Source: Geomonas silvestris
GTDB taxonomy: Bacteria > Desulfobacterota > Desulfuromonadia > Geobacterales > Geobacteraceae
Assembly: GCF_014193515.1 (NCBI RefSeq)
Contig: NZ_BLXX01000004.1
Location: forward strand, 248,001 to 312,000
Reading direction: 5' to 3'
Length of the DNA stretch: 64,000 bases
Shown: positions 7,690 to 16,267 of the stretch, one piece after another
Numbering within the stretch: the first letter of the stretch is position 1
How the letters are laid out: the number at the start of each line of letters is the position of its first letter
Position numbers and translations under genes: made by a program
Notes under the pieces: generated by a model
Told to the model about the DNA's origin: nothing
The model's database searches: none
What the model saw: the letters and a program-made list of their open reading frames with translations, nothing else

Positions 7690-8535
7690 TTAGTGATGTT
7701 GATCGGCCCCCAGAAACTGCAGCAGCTCGTGGTTCACGTTCTCGGCGTGGGTCCAGATGAGGCCGTGCGGCCCTCCCCCCACCACGACCAGGTGCGATCC
7801 CCGGATCAGCTGGTGGCTGCGCACGCCGGTTGCGCCGATCGGGAGGATCCGGTCGGCGTCGCCGTGGATCACCAGGGTCGGGATCTCGATTCTGGAGAGG
7901 TCCTTACGGAAATCGGTCCCCCAGGCGGCCACACAGTCGTAGGTGCCGCGCGGCGAGGCGCCGACGGCGACGTTCCAGCAGAACTGGATCGCCTGACTGC
8001 TCACCCTTTTCCCGCCCAGCTGGTCGACGTTGAAGAAGTCGGCCAGGAAGCCGGAGAGAAAGGCGGGGCGGTCGGTGGCGAGCGCCTTGCGGATGCCGTC
8101 GAAGACGTTCAACTCCACCCCCTCGGGGTTGTCGTCCCCCTTGAGCAGACAGGGGGTGACCGCCGAGATGAGTACCGCCTTCCTGACGCGCTCCGAGCCG
8201 TAGCGCCCGAGGTAGCGCACCACCTCCCCGCCCCCCATCGAGAAGCCGACCAGCGCCACCTGGCGCAGGTCCAGCTTGGCCAGGAGGTGGTGCAGGTCGA
8301 GCGCGAGGCTGTCGTAGTCGTACCCGACGGTGGGGCGGGAGGAGTGCCCAAAGCCGCGCCGGTCGTAGCTGATCACCCGGTACCCGGCGTTTAAAAGCGG
8401 CTGCAGCTGGCGCTCCCAGGAGGCTCCGCTCAAGGGCCAGCCGTGGATCAGGACCACCGGGGTGCCGGTGCCGTGATCTTCGTAGTAAAGCTCGATACTG
8501 CCGGAATTCTCCTCACCCACGTGGATATATGGCAT
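7690..8535 (-). CDS. Alpha/beta hydrolase, non-heme chloroperoxidase/arylesterase type
   Basis: 281 residues. Motifs in order: VVLIHGWPLSGASWE (oxyanion-hole HGWP), VISYDRRGFGHSSRP, the nucleophile elbow VGFSMGGGEV (Ser), the acid in VIHGDADRILP (Asp), and the catalytic His in GGGPHGLIWTH. This set and the length match the cofactor-free haloperoxidase/perhydrolase group within the alpha/beta hydrolases. Start chosen at ATG 8535, preceded by AAAAGGAGCAGCCT; longer upstream frame lacks support. First gene of a two-gene unit with pirin. No signal peptide, so cytoplasmic. Confidence 0.88.
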   Translation of the reverse strand: MPYIHVGEENSGSIELYYEDHGTGTPVVLIHGWPLSGASWERQLQPLLNAGYRVISYDRRGFGHSSRPTVGYDYDSLALDLHHLLAKLDLRQVALVGFSMGGGEVVRYLGRYGSERVRKAVLISAVTPCLLKGDDNPEGVELNVFDGIRKALATDRPAFLSGFLADFFNVDQLGGKRVSSQAIQFCWNVAVGASPRGTYDCVAAWGTDFRKDLSRIEIPTLVIHGDADRILPIGATGVRSHQLIRGSHLVVVGGGPHGLIWTHAENVNHELLQFLGADQHH

Positions 8536-8849
8536 AGGCTGCTCCTTTTCTGATCGAGATCTGTAGAGGAAGGAAGTGGCCGGGCCCGAGGCTCTCTGGA
8601 AGGTCAAACCTATCCATACTAGCAGAACCCAGCCGCCCTTCAATCGATGTTACCCTCTGGATGTCCTTTTCCTAAGGGGGGTCTTCTGACAGAGCCTTCC
8701 GACCCTTTGGATCCTGCTGCCGGCCGAGCTTGAGAAGGCCGATCTTTTTTTGGCTACCCGACTGTCTCAAGGGCGGAGCTGTGATAGCATTATTAACTGT
8801 TTCACATCTAACCTGTCAGAGCACCGGCGCGACAGCCAAGGAGCGGACC
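8536..8849. other. Divergent spacer, no gene seen
   Basis: The spacer separates the divergently transcribed hydrolase (minus) and unassigned gene (plus). It holds an AT-rich patch around 8780-8815 (GTGATAGCATTATTAACTG) that could carry a promoter, but I find no hexamer pair at proper spacing on either strand. Confidence 0.4.
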
Positions 8850-9749
8850 ATGACCTGGGAAGTGATGACACAGGACGAATTGGCCGGATATCAAAAGGAG
8901 TGCGGTGTCAAGGTGGTCAAGGTCAATGGGGTCTGGTGGATCGAGCCCCGCCCCTACTTTTTCCGGACGCTCTACCCGCTCCAGGAATTAGCCCCGCACC
9001 AGGCGAGCTACCCGTTGCCGCACCTGATCGGCGGCGTCTTGCACCTGGTACCGGATCGGGTAAGCGCCAACACCAGCATGAAGCTCTTTCTCTATGACGA
9101 CCTGAAAGGCTACGCGGCCGAGAAACTGCCGACCAAACAGAAATGGGTGATCAAGAAGAGCACCGAGAACTTCAGCGCCCGGCGCATCCGCGACCTGGAG
9201 GAGTTCGTGGAAACCGCCTACCCCATCTACTCCTCGTTTTACGACCGGACCCGCTACACCTACAAAAAGGAGCGCACCCGGCGGGAGATCTTCGCCTCCT
9301 GGGGGAAGGCGCTCTTCAACTACCCGAAGATCATGGTCCTCGGCGCCTACCACCAGGGAAGTCTCGCGGCCGTCGACATCTCCTACCAGGTCAAGGAGCT
9401 CGTCATCGACGACGTCTTCTTCGCCAGCACCGAGAGCCAGGGGCTCAGGGTCACCGACTTCATGGTGCATACCCTGCGCGAGATGGCCGCGGCCTCCAGC
9501 GCCCGCTACCTGTTCCGCGGGTTCCCCTGCGGCAAAAAGAGCCTGGACGAATCGAAGATCAACCGGGGGTGCAAGATCTTCCGGATCCCGGCGCACCAGA
9601 AGATCAACCCGCTGGCGCTCCACTTGGGAAGGCTCTTCATGAACGAGAGCTACCGCAAGCTGATCACCATCACGGCATGTTCCTACCTGGACGGTCATCC
9701 CACCTGGGAGTGGCGCGGGGAAGGCGAAGCTTCGGGGAAAGGAGGGTGA
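8850..9749 (+). CDS. Conserved protein of unknown function, possibly acyltransferase-like
   Basis: 299 residues without signal peptide or TM. An N-terminal part begins MTWEVMTQDELAGYQKECGV, and a middle part is rich in aromatic and basic residues (YPIYSSFYDRTRYTYKKERTR). A segment around 160-230 (KIMVLGAYHQGSLAAVDISY, then IDDVFFASTES) has the strand-turn-strand pattern of GNAT or FemAB-type acyltransferases. I cannot point to an acetyl-CoA loop, so the assignment stays open. The ATG at 8850 follows AAGGAGCGGACC. The gene is single and convergent with the end of the long pentose phosphate block. Confidence 0.7.
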   Translation: MTWEVMTQDELAGYQKECGVKVVKVNGVWWIEPRPYFFRTLYPLQELAPHQASYPLPHLIGGVLHLVPDRVSANTSMKLFLYDDLKGYAAEKLPTKQKWVIKKSTENFSARRIRDLEEFVETAYPIYSSFYDRTRYTYKKERTRREIFASWGKALFNYPKIMVLGAYHQGSLAAVDISYQVKELVIDDVFFASTESQGLRVTDFMVHTLREMAAASSARYLFRGFPCGKKSLDESKINRGCKIFRIPAHQKINPLALHLGRLFMNESYRKLITITACSYLDGHPTWEWRGEGEASGKGG

Positions 9750-9789
9750 TCGGGCGCAGCAGCGCCGAAAACTGCCGCGTCCCTTTGGG

Positions 9790-10683
9790 TTACAGGGCCC
9801 GGGCGATGCGGGCCAGCTTCATTTGCCGGGTGCCGAAGATCTCCAGCGCGTCCGAGCGTAGAAGTTTGAGCGGGTTATAGACCAGGTCGCGCACCAGGTA
9901 CACCGAGAGGGTCTCGCCGTACGGGACGTAGAAGCCGACCGGCACCCCCAGGTCCTTGCCGAGTGCCAGCATGGCGGTGGAGGGGCGCCCGAAGAAAAGC
10001 TCCAGCGAGACCTTGGTCCCGCTCTTTCTGCAGTGCATCACGGTGTCCAGGGCGAGCGCGCAGTCGTGGCTCGCCAGGGCGAGCTCCGGCACCTGGCCGG
10101 CCACCTGGTCCACCAGTTCCAAGCACCCCTCCATGGGGTCCAGCTCCTCACCGGCGGGCGCCGGAAAATCCCCCTTCACAAGCCTCACCCGCACCCCGCG
10201 CCGCGCGGCCCAACGGGCATCCTCGCGACTGCGTTTCCAGCGGGTCGGCAGCGACAGGCTGAAGCTCCAGGGGCGCTTCCCCCCGGCTGCGGAGAGCTGC
10301 ATGCCGATAAGCTCGTCGAGAAGCGTCAAGGTGGCGTCGGTCTCCTCGAACTTGTGGGAATCGAAGTGGACGCCATGGCCGTTTTTGAACGCGGTTGCGG
10401 CGATGGCGGCGGCGTGGTCGCGCTTAAAGCGCAGCGCCGGCGGCTTTAAGGAAAGGTAGAAGCGCTCGCCGGCGGAGTCCCCCTTGAGCACCCCGCTGGC
10501 CGCCTGGTACTCCCGCACGATCTGCTCCGGGTCGTCGCCCGCCTTGCTGAGGCGCCCCAGGGTGGTGTAGAGCTCGTGCCCCTGGAGGATGCGGCAGAGC
10601 CTGGTCCCCTCGGCCACGTCGTGCGGCTCGATCGGGACCAGGCGCCCCAGGGCGTAGGCGAGCTTCTTGGCCGCGGTTAGCAC
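9790..10683 (-). CDS. Proline-dehydrogenase-like (PRODH fold) flavoprotein, divergent
   Basis: 297 residues. The C-terminal 200 match the PRODH TIM barrel in order: HGVHFDSHKFEETDATL, WSFSLSLPTRWKRS, VRVRLVKGDFPAP (PutA has RLVKGAYW), LALASHDCALA (PutA ATHN strand), SLELFFGRP, VGFYVPYGE (PutA YxPxG), and YLVRDLVYNPLKLL. Proline dehydrogenases use FAD to oxidise proline to pyrroline carboxylate. Here the conserved RRxxEN helix reads RDLVYN, so one of the two carboxylate-binding arginines is missing and the substrate may differ. GTG start at 10683 overlaps the previous gene's stop (GTGCTAA), showing translational coupling. Last gene of the long minus-strand block; no P5C dehydrogenase lies nearby. 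Confidence 0.75.
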   Translation of the reverse strand: MLTAAKKLAYALGRLVPIEPHDVAEGTRLCRILQGHELYTTLGRLSKAGDDPEQIVREYQAASGVLKGDSAGERFYLSLKPPALRFKRDHAAAIAATAFKNGHGVHFDSHKFEETDATLTLLDELIGMQLSAAGGKRPWSFSLSLPTRWKRSREDARWAARRGVRVRLVKGDFPAPAGEELDPMEGCLELVDQVAGQVPELALASHDCALALDTVMHCRKSGTKVSLELFFGRPSTAMLALGKDLGVPVGFYVPYGETLSVYLVRDLVYNPLKLLRSDALEIFGTRQMKLARIARAL

Positions 10684-10988
10684 GGCTTCGCCTTTTCGAA
10701 CCTGGCCAGCAGGTCTTCCAGGATCTTTTCCCCTGCCTCGGCGGAGCGCTGCACCAGCTCGTGGCGCACGTACTCCAGCGCCTCGGTGCAGCGCCCTTCG
10801 TCCCAACCGTCCCTGATCACCCGGATGTTCCCCGCACCCCAGGCGATGTGGGGGCGGTTCACCTCCCGTATTCCCACCCTGAGCAGCTCGATGCACTGCT
10901 TCATATGGGCTTCGGTCGGTTGGGTCCCTTTGAGCACCTGCTCGACCAGTGTTTCCGCGGCCTTCATCGCTATCTCGCAGTTGAGCAT
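10677..10988 (-). CDS. Hypothetical protein, 103 aa
   Basis: A soluble, mostly helical protein (MLNCEIAMKAAETLVEQVLK...) with a central segment VNRPHIAWGAGNIRVIRDGW and three Cys (residues 4, about 33, and the last residue). No motif that I recognise. It is translationally coupled to the proline-dehydrogenase-like gene by an overlap of seven bases and has a GGAGGAAAG-type ribosome binding site upstream of its ATG at 10988, so the two products are probably partners. It lies 80 bases downstream of the J-domain gene. Confidence 0.7.
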   Translation of the reverse strand: MLNCEIAMKAAETLVEQVLKGTQPTEAHMKQCIELLRVGIREVNRPHIAWGAGNIRVIRDGWDEGRCTEALEYVRHELVQRSAEAGEKILEDLLARFEKAKPC

Positions 10989-11068
10989 TGTCTTTCCTCC
11001 CGGCAGACACAGAATGAGAAAAGATTAGCACACTCTAACCGCTTCACAATCGGCCGCCAGAAAGAAAG

Positions 11069-11356
11069 CTAGCGCCCGCCCCAAAGCGACTCGTCCATGA
11101 ACTGGCGGCGCAGACGCTCTTCGGGATTCTGCTCATAGAATTCTGCTTCGCTGAATGAGAAGCTGTACTGGGTGAGGTAGTCGGTAAGTACTTGGTAGGC
11201 GGTATTTATCCTGCGGATCTGGGCGGGGTCGCCGCCGCCGGCATCGGGATGGTGCAGTTTTACCAGTTCGCGGTGGCGGGTCTTTACTTCCTTAAGCGTG
11301 GCGCGTTCGCTAAGCCCGAACACCTCGCGGGCCAGACAGAGTTCCTTGAAGGTCAT
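11069..11356 (-). CDS. Small J-domain (DnaJ-like) protein
   Basis: 95 residues. Residues about 8-62 form a J domain: AREVFGLSERATLKEVKTRHRELVKLHHPDAGGGDPAQIRRINTAYQVL, with the HPD tripeptide that stimulates Hsp70 ATPase. No Gly/Phe or zinc-finger region follows, only a 30-residue tail rich in Phe and Glu. It is therefore a type III-like J protein that would recruit DnaK to a specific client. Its ATG overlaps the stop of pgl by four bases (ATGA), so it is made with the pentose phosphate enzymes, and its client may be one of them (inference). Confidence 0.85.
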   Translation of the reverse strand: MTFKELCLAREVFGLSERATLKEVKTRHRELVKLHHPDAGGGDPAQIRRINTAYQVLTDYLTQYSFSFSEAEFYEQNPEERLRRQFMDESLWGGR

Positions 11357-12117
11357 GGGATCACCTTTTCCGGGGCCGATCTGTCCAAAACCGGATGCCG
11401 GCTCAAAAGGCGGGCGGCCTCCCGGTCCACCAGCCAGAGCAGCTTCCCCTGGACCGGGCGGACCAGTTGGGCGGGGAGCTCGTCGAGCTCGCGCTCCCCT
11501 TCCAGCACCCGGGCCAGGATCTCGGCCTTCTCCCGGCCGGCGACCAGAAAGGCGACCAGCGCCGCCTGGTTGATGAGCTCCGCGGTCACGGTCACCCGGT
11601 AGAGTTCGCGCTCGGAGCGGTAAACCTCGCAGGCCCAGCGGTTTCGTTCGTTGAGCGCGGCGTTGCCGGGGAAGAGCGAGGCGGTGTGGCCGTCGGGCCC
11701 GAGCCCCAAAAAGACCAGGTCGAAGCGGGGCGCCTCGCCGTCGAAGAAGCCGCGCAGCTCCCGGTCGTAGCGTGCCGCCGACTCCCGCGGCGAGTCCGCG
11801 AAGGGGATGCCGTGCACCTGCTCCTCGCTTAAGGGGACCTGGTCGATGAAGGCGCGCCGCGCCATCCCCTGGTTGCTGCGCGGGTCGCTAACCGGCACCC
11901 AGCGCTCGTCCCCCCAGAAAAGGTGCACCGCGTCCCAGGGGACGCTGCTGCGCAGAGGCTCCCTCCCGAGCAGCTCGAAGCACTCCTGTGGGGTCTCCCC
12001 GCCGGAGAGGAGCGCGGCGAAGCGGCCGCGCTCGCCGGCCCGCTGCAGCGCCTGGTCGGCGAAGAGCCGGGCGGCGGCGTGGCTTAGGGCTTCCCTCTCC
12101 TCGTAGACGATGACCAT
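11353..12117 (-). CDS. pgl: 6-phosphogluconolactonase
   Basis: 254 residues of the NagB/RpiA/SugarP isomerase fold, DevB-type lactonase. Signature segments are ALLSGGETPQECFELL, HLFWGDERWVP (active-site GDER), the conserved SNQGMAR, and GLGPDGHTASLFPG (catalytic His/Asp loop). It hydrolyses 6-phosphogluconolactone between the steps of zwf and gnd. Start ATG 12117 lies 15 bases after zwf, with GGAAGGGGGGAGCC as ribosome binding site. The longer open frame extending to 12948 runs antisense-free through zwf in another frame and is an artefact. Stop overlaps the J-domain gene start. Confidence 0.93.
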   Translation of the reverse strand: MVIVYEEREALSHAAARLFADQALQRAGERGRFAALLSGGETPQECFELLGREPLRSSVPWDAVHLFWGDERWVPVSDPRSNQGMARRAFIDQVPLSEEQVHGIPFADSPRESAARYDRELRGFFDGEAPRFDLVFLGLGPDGHTASLFPGNAALNERNRWACEVYRSERELYRVTVTAELINQAALVAFLVAGREKAEILARVLEGERELDELPAQLVRPVQGKLLWLVDREAARLLSRHPVLDRSAPEKVIP

Positions 12118-12131
12118 GGCTCCCCCCTTCC

Positions 12132-13520
12132 CTAGCGCCGGGGCTCGACGGACTTCGGGTTGTACCAGGAGCCGTCCCGGGCGATGACCTGGTCTGCCTC
12201 GGCCGGCCCCCAGCTCCCCTGGTCGTAGAAGTAAAGCGGCGTGGTGTCGTTCAGGATCGGGTCCACGATGCGCCACTGGGCCTCGATGGTCCCTTGGGCG
12301 GCGAAAAGCGAGGTGTCGCCGTTTAGCGCATCGCCCAAGAGCCGCTCGTAGGGCTGCATCCCCTCCCCTTCCTCCTGCAGGGCGACCAGCTCGACGTCCT
12401 CGCCGCCGCGCCGCTCGCCGGGTACCTTGATCCGCATCCCGAGGCCGATCATCATGTCCGGGCTCAGGCGGAAGCGCAGGTGGTTCGAGAAGGCCGGGAC
12501 GATCTCGCCGAAGGTCTCGCGCGGCGGGCGCTTGAAGGCGACGGTGACCGTGGTCGAGGTGACCTCGAGGCACTTGCCGGTGCGGATGTAGAACGGGACG
12601 CCGGCCCAGCGCCAGGTGTCGATGAAGAGCCGCACCGCCACGAAGGTCTCCACCCGGGAGTCCGGCGCCACCCCCGGCTCGTCGCGGTAGCCGCGGAACT
12701 GCCCGCGCACCACGTGGGCCGGGTCGAGCGGCTTTATCGCGCGCAGGAGCCTGGTGCACTCCTCGCGGATCCCCTCCGGGTCGTCCCCGGTTGAGGGGTC
12801 CATGCAGAGGTAGGCGACGATCTCCAAGAGGTGGTTCTGCAAAACGTCCCTGATCGCGCCGGTCTCCTCGTAGAACCTGGCCCGCCCCGCCATCCCGAAG
12901 GATTCCGCCATGGTGATCTGCACGCTCGCAATGTAGTTCCGGTTCCAAAGCGGCTCGAGGATCGAGTTCGCGAATCGGGTGTAGTAGATGTTCTGCACCG
13001 GCTCCTTCCCCAGGAAGTGATCGATCCGGAAGATGTCGTCCTCGGGAAAATGTGCGGTGAGCACCCGGTTCAACTCCTGCGCCGAGGCGAGGTCGCGGCC
13101 GAAGGGCTTTTCGACCACCACGCGCGGCTCGCGCAGGCAGCCGGTGCTGGAGAGCCCCTGCACCACGGTCTCGAACATGCTTGGGGGGATCGCCAGGTAG
13201 TACAGCGGCCGGGCGGCATCCTTAAGGACGCTGCAGAGCCTGTCGTAGGTCGCCGGGTCCTGGTAGTCGCCGTCGACGTAGATGAGCCTTTCGCTCAGCC
13301 TGCGGAAGGCCTCCTCGTTGAAGCCGCCGTGATGCTCGAGGCTCTCCCTGAGCCGCTCCTTGATGCGCTCCAGGTTCCATCCCGAGCGGGCGATGCAGAT
13401 GAAGGGGACGTTGAAGTGGTCCCGGGCGGCGAGGCCGGCGAGCGCGGGGTAGATCTGCTTGTAGGCGAGGTCGCCGGTGGCGCCGAAGAAGACGAAGGCG
13501 TCGGAGGGGGTACGGCTCAT
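12132..13520 (-). CDS. zwf: Glucose-6-phosphate 1-dehydrogenase
   Basis: 462 residues. The N-terminal Rossmann motif [17 protein letters not shown] (residues about 11-27) binds [14 protein letters not shown] and the active-site [14 protein letters not shown] (about 165-178, with catalytic His-Asp and substrate Lys) identify the enzyme. The later RTGKCL segment belongs to the substrate site. It oxidises glucose 6-phosphate to the lactone as the first oxidative step of the pentose phosphate pathway. Its ATG overlaps the gnd stop by four bases (ATGA), so both are made from one message. Length is slightly under the typical 480-490. Confidence 0.95.
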   Translation of the reverse strand: MSRTPSDAFVFFGATGDLAYKQIYPALAGLAARDHFNVPFICIARSGWNLERIKERLRESLEHHGGFNEEAFRRLSERLIYVDGDYQDPATYDRLCSVLKDAARPLYYLAIPPSMFETVVQGLSSTGCLREPRVVVEKPFGRDLASAQELNRVLTAHFPEDDIFRIDHFLGKEPVQNIYYTRFANSILEPLWNRNYIASVQITMAESFGMAGRARFYEETGAIRDVLQNHLLEIVAYLCMDPSTGDDPEGIREECTRLLRAIKPLDPAHVVRGQFRGYRDEPGVAPDSRVETFVAVRLFIDTWRWAGVPFYIRTGKCLEVTSTTVTVAFKRPPRETFGEIVPAFSNHLRFRLSPDMMIGLGMRIKVPGERRGGEDVELVALQEEGEGMQPYERLLGDALNGDTSLFAAQGTIEAQWRIVDPILNDTTPLYFYDQGSWGPAEADQVIARDGSWYNPKSVEPRR

Positions 13521-14548
13521 GAATCACCTCCTGCGGGCGCCGGTTTTTCCTGGTGCCCGCCGAACTGCTGGCGCAGGGCCGACAAGAGCCGGTCCCCGAA
13601 ATCGGCGCTGCCGCGCGAGGCGAAGCGCCCGAAGAGCGCCGCCGAAAGCTGGTAGGCGGGAACCCCCTCGTCGATGGCGGCCTGAAGGGTCCAGCGCCCT
13701 TCCCCCGAATCGGAGACCCGTCCTTGGAACTCGGCGAGCTCCGGGCTCTGCACCAGGGCGGCGGCTGCGAGGTCCACGAGCCAGGACGAGAGCACCGAGC
13801 CGCGGCGCCAGAGCTCGGCGATCTCGTCGAGCCTGAAGTCGTAGCGGTACAGGTGGGGGTCCTTAAGGGGAGCGGTCTCCGCGTCGGTGCTGCGCTGTTC
13901 CCCGCCGACGCCGGCGTGGCGCAGGACGTTGAACCCTTCGGCGAGCGCCGCCATAACGCCGTACTCGATGCCGTTGTGGACCATCTTCACGAAGTGGCCG
14001 GCGCCACTTGGGCCGCAGTGCAAAAAGCCCTGCTCGGCGTCCCCGGGCTCCCCCTGCCGTTCAGCAAGGCGCGGGGCGGCGCCGGCTCCGGGCGCCAGGG
14101 CGGCGAAGACCGGTTTCAGCCGCTCGAAGGCGCGCTCCGGGCCGCCCACCATGAGGCAGTAGCCGCGCTCGCGCCCCCAGACCCCGCCGCTGGTCCCCAC
14201 GTCGAGGTAGTCGATCCCGCGCCCGGCAAGCTCGGCGCTGCGCCTGAGGTCGTCGGCGTAGTGCGAGTTCCCCCCGTCGACCACCAGGTCTCCCGCGCTC
14301 AGAAGCGGCACGAGCGCCGCCAGCATCTCGTCCACAACCGCCGCAGGAAGCATGAGCCAGAGGGCACGCGGCGCCTCGAGGCGTGCGACGAGCTCTCTCA
14401 GGGTCGCGGCCCCGGCGGCCCCGGCCTGGACCAGCGCCGCAACGGCGTCCTGGTTCAGGTCGTACACCAGGCAGCGCTCCCCAGCAGCCAAAAGCCGCCG
14501 CACCATGTCGCCACCCATGCGTCCCAGTCCGATCATCCCGATCTGCAT
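13517..14548 (-). CDS. gnd: 6-phosphogluconate dehydrogenase, decarboxylating, short (GntZ/YqeC) type
   Basis: 343 residues. An N-terminal [19 protein letters not shown] carries the GxGxxG dinucleotide site. [15 protein letters not shown] and the active-site [19 protein letters not shown] (Lys and Asn) identify 6-phosphogluconate dehydrogenase; the following EGFNVL is typical. It is shorter than the 470-residue E. coli type and belongs to the short form that often prefers NAD. It gives ribulose 5-phosphate. Start at 14548 rather than 14572, with GAGGTG spaced correctly. The residues around 170-190 ([19 protein letters not shown]) form an insertion relative to what I remember of relatives. Confidence 0.92.
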   Translation of the reverse strand: MQIGMIGLGRMGGDMVRRLLAAGERCLVYDLNQDAVAALVQAGAAGAATLRELVARLEAPRALWLMLPAAVVDEMLAALVPLLSAGDLVVDGGNSHYADDLRRSAELAGRGIDYLDVGTSGGVWGRERGYCLMVGGPERAFERLKPVFAALAPGAGAAPRLAERQGEPGDAEQGFLHCGPSGAGHFVKMVHNGIEYGVMAALAEGFNVLRHAGVGGEQRSTDAETAPLKDPHLYRYDFRLDEIAELWRRGSVLSSWLVDLAAAALVQSPELAEFQGRVSDSGEGRWTLQAAIDEGVPAYQLSAALFGRFASRGSADFGDRLLSALRQQFGGHQEKPAPAGGDS

Positions 14549-14670
14549 CGCACACCTCGCTCGCCTTGACAAATCGCCCCGGCTGCGTTCCCCGGAGTGA
14601 GGTAAAGAAGCCGTCTAAAGCGCCCCCCGCACCGGTTTCCCCGCAGCCGCCGCCCACCTTCTACCTTCTG

Positions 14671-15804
14671 CTACCGCGCCAGCGCCGCCTGCCGCTTACG
14701 CTCCAGGGCCTGCATCAGGTTGTCGAAGGGACGGATGAACTTCTGCACCCCTTCGTCCTCGAGCTGCTGGCTCACCACGGCAAGATCGATCCCGAGCTCC
14801 GCCAGACGCTGCAGCACCTGGCGCGCCTCCTGCTCCCCCTGGTCCAGGGTGGGCGCGGGGCGGCCGTGGTCGCGATAGGCCGAAAGCGTCTCGAGCGGCG
14901 CCGTGTTCACGGTGTCCGGCCCGATCAAGGCCTCCAGGTACTTCACGTCGCTGAAGGAGGGGTTCTTGGTGCCGGTGCTGGCCCATAAAAGGCGCTGGGG
15001 CTTCCCTCCCTGGGCGGAAAGGGCCGCGAACCGGTCGCTTACGAGCATCTCCCGGTACTGGGCGCGGGCCAGCTTCGCGCAGGCGATGGCGGTCTCGCCG
15101 ATCAGCTGCCCGACCTGCTGGGCACGCATCCCCCCCTGCTGGGCGATCTCCTCGAGCAGCGGGTCGACGATGACGTCGATGCGGCTCAAGAAGAAGCTCG
15201 CCACCGACGCCACCCCGGCAAGCGGCAGCCCGCGGGCCGAGCGCTCGGCGAGACCGTCCAGGTACGCCTCGACGACCGCCCGGTAGCGCGGCAGGGAGAA
15301 GAGCAGGGTCACGTTCACGTTGATCCCCTCCAGCGCCAGTTGCCGGATGGCCGGGAGCCCCTCCCAGGTGCCGGGGACCTTGATGAACAGGTTGGGGCGA
15401 TCGACCCGTTCCCAAAGCCGCCGCGCCTCGAGGATGGTGCCGGCGCTGTCGTGGGCCAGGTGCGGAGAGACCTCGAGGCTCACGAAACCGTCGGCGCCAC
15501 CGGTGCGCTCGTAGATCGGGCGCAAGAGGTCGGCGGTCATCCGGATGTCGTCCACCACCAGCGCCTCGTAGATCTCCCCGGTCTTGAGCCCCTCTCCGGC
15601 GAGCTCGGCGATCGCCCCGTCGTACTCGTCCCCCTCCGAGAAGGCCTTCTCGAAGATGGCGGGGTTGGAGGTGACACCACTCACCCCGTCCTGCTGGATC
15701 AGGGAGACCAGTTCGCCGGAGATCAGCATGCGCCGGCTCAGAAAGTCGAGCCAGATGCTCTGCCCCAGGGCTTCCAGCCGCAACAGCGGATTATCTCTCA
15801 TCAT
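14671..15804 (-). CDS. tal: Transaldolase
   Basis: 377 residues. Opening segment LEALGQSIWLDFLSRRML and GVTSNPAIFEKAF are the family N-terminus (SNP motif). VSPHLAHD, NLFIKVPGTWEGL (Schiff-base Lys in IKVP) and NVTLLFSLPRY are the active-site strands. RLLWASTGTKNP closes the barrel. This is the longer transaldolase subfamily (about 370 residues) seen in actinobacteria, cyanobacteria and Geobacter, and also as the N-terminal half of Tal-Pgi fusions. It exchanges dihydroxyacetone units between sugar phosphates. Its start overlaps the 3' end of rpiB by 14 bases. Confidence 0.93.
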   Translation of the reverse strand: MMRDNPLLRLEALGQSIWLDFLSRRMLISGELVSLIQQDGVSGVTSNPAIFEKAFSEGDEYDGAIAELAGEGLKTGEIYEALVVDDIRMTADLLRPIYERTGGADGFVSLEVSPHLAHDSAGTILEARRLWERVDRPNLFIKVPGTWEGLPAIRQLALEGINVNVTLLFSLPRYRAVVEAYLDGLAERSARGLPLAGVASVASFFLSRIDVIVDPLLEEIAQQGGMRAQQVGQLIGETAIACAKLARAQYREMLVSDRFAALSAQGGKPQRLLWASTGTKNPSFSDVKYLEALIGPDTVNTAPLETLSAYRDHGRPAPTLDQGEQEARQVLQRLAELGIDLAVVSQQLEDEGVQKFIRPFDNLMQALERKRQAALAR

Positions 15805-16267
15805 GGGTTTCCTCCTGCCGGATACAGTTCTCCAGCTGACTCACCTTGGCGAGCCGGCGCCGGTGGCGCTCCGCCGCGCTGAAGCGCGCGGTGAGAAAAA
15901 GCCCCACCAGTCGGCTGGCCTGGGCGTGATCGACCACGCGGCTTCCCAGGCAGATCACGTTCAGGTCGTCGTCCTCGACCCCCTGGCTCGCCGAGAACTC
16001 GTCGTGGATCAGCGCGGCACGGACTCCCGCCACCTTGTTGGCGGCGATGGAGGCGCCGACCCCGCTGGTGCACAGGGCGATCCCCCGGTCCACGTCCCCT
16101 TGGGCGACCGCCTTGGCCAGCGGGATCACGAAGTCCGGATAGTCGTCCCCCTCGTCGAGCGCGAAGGCACCGAAGTCGACCACCTGGTACCCCTCCTCGC
16201 CGAGCGACTCGCGCAGCTGCTCTTTGAGGGCAAAACCGCCGTGATCCGCCGCCATACCGACCCGCAT
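15791..16267 (-). CDS. rpiB: Ribose-5-phosphate isomerase B
   Basis: 158 residues. [18 protein letters not shown] (phosphate-binding His-Gly-Gly), YPDFVIPLAKAV, the active-site Cys and anion hole in ALCTSGVGASIAANKVAGVR, and DDDLNVICLGSRV are the RpiB/LacAB signature in order. It interconverts ribulose and ribose 5-phosphate. Its ATG overlaps the tkt stop by one base (TGATG), and its 3' end overlaps tal. The loop preceding DLNV reads SQGVEDDD where many relatives have ARRHNDAN, a moderate divergence near the active site. Confidence 0.93.
   Translation of the reverse strand: MRVGMAADHGGFALKEQLRESLGEEGYQVVDFGAFALDEGDDYPDFVIPLAKAVAQGDVDRGIALCTSGVGASIAANKVAGVRAALIHDEFSASQGVEDDDLNVICLGSRVVDHAQASRLVGLFLTARFSAAERHRRRLAKVSQLENCIRQEETHDER

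Noticed and set aside
7111-8394. Plus-strand frame of 427 codons across pirin and hydrolase
   Set aside because: It spans two real minus-strand genes and their junction, which a genuine gene would not do.
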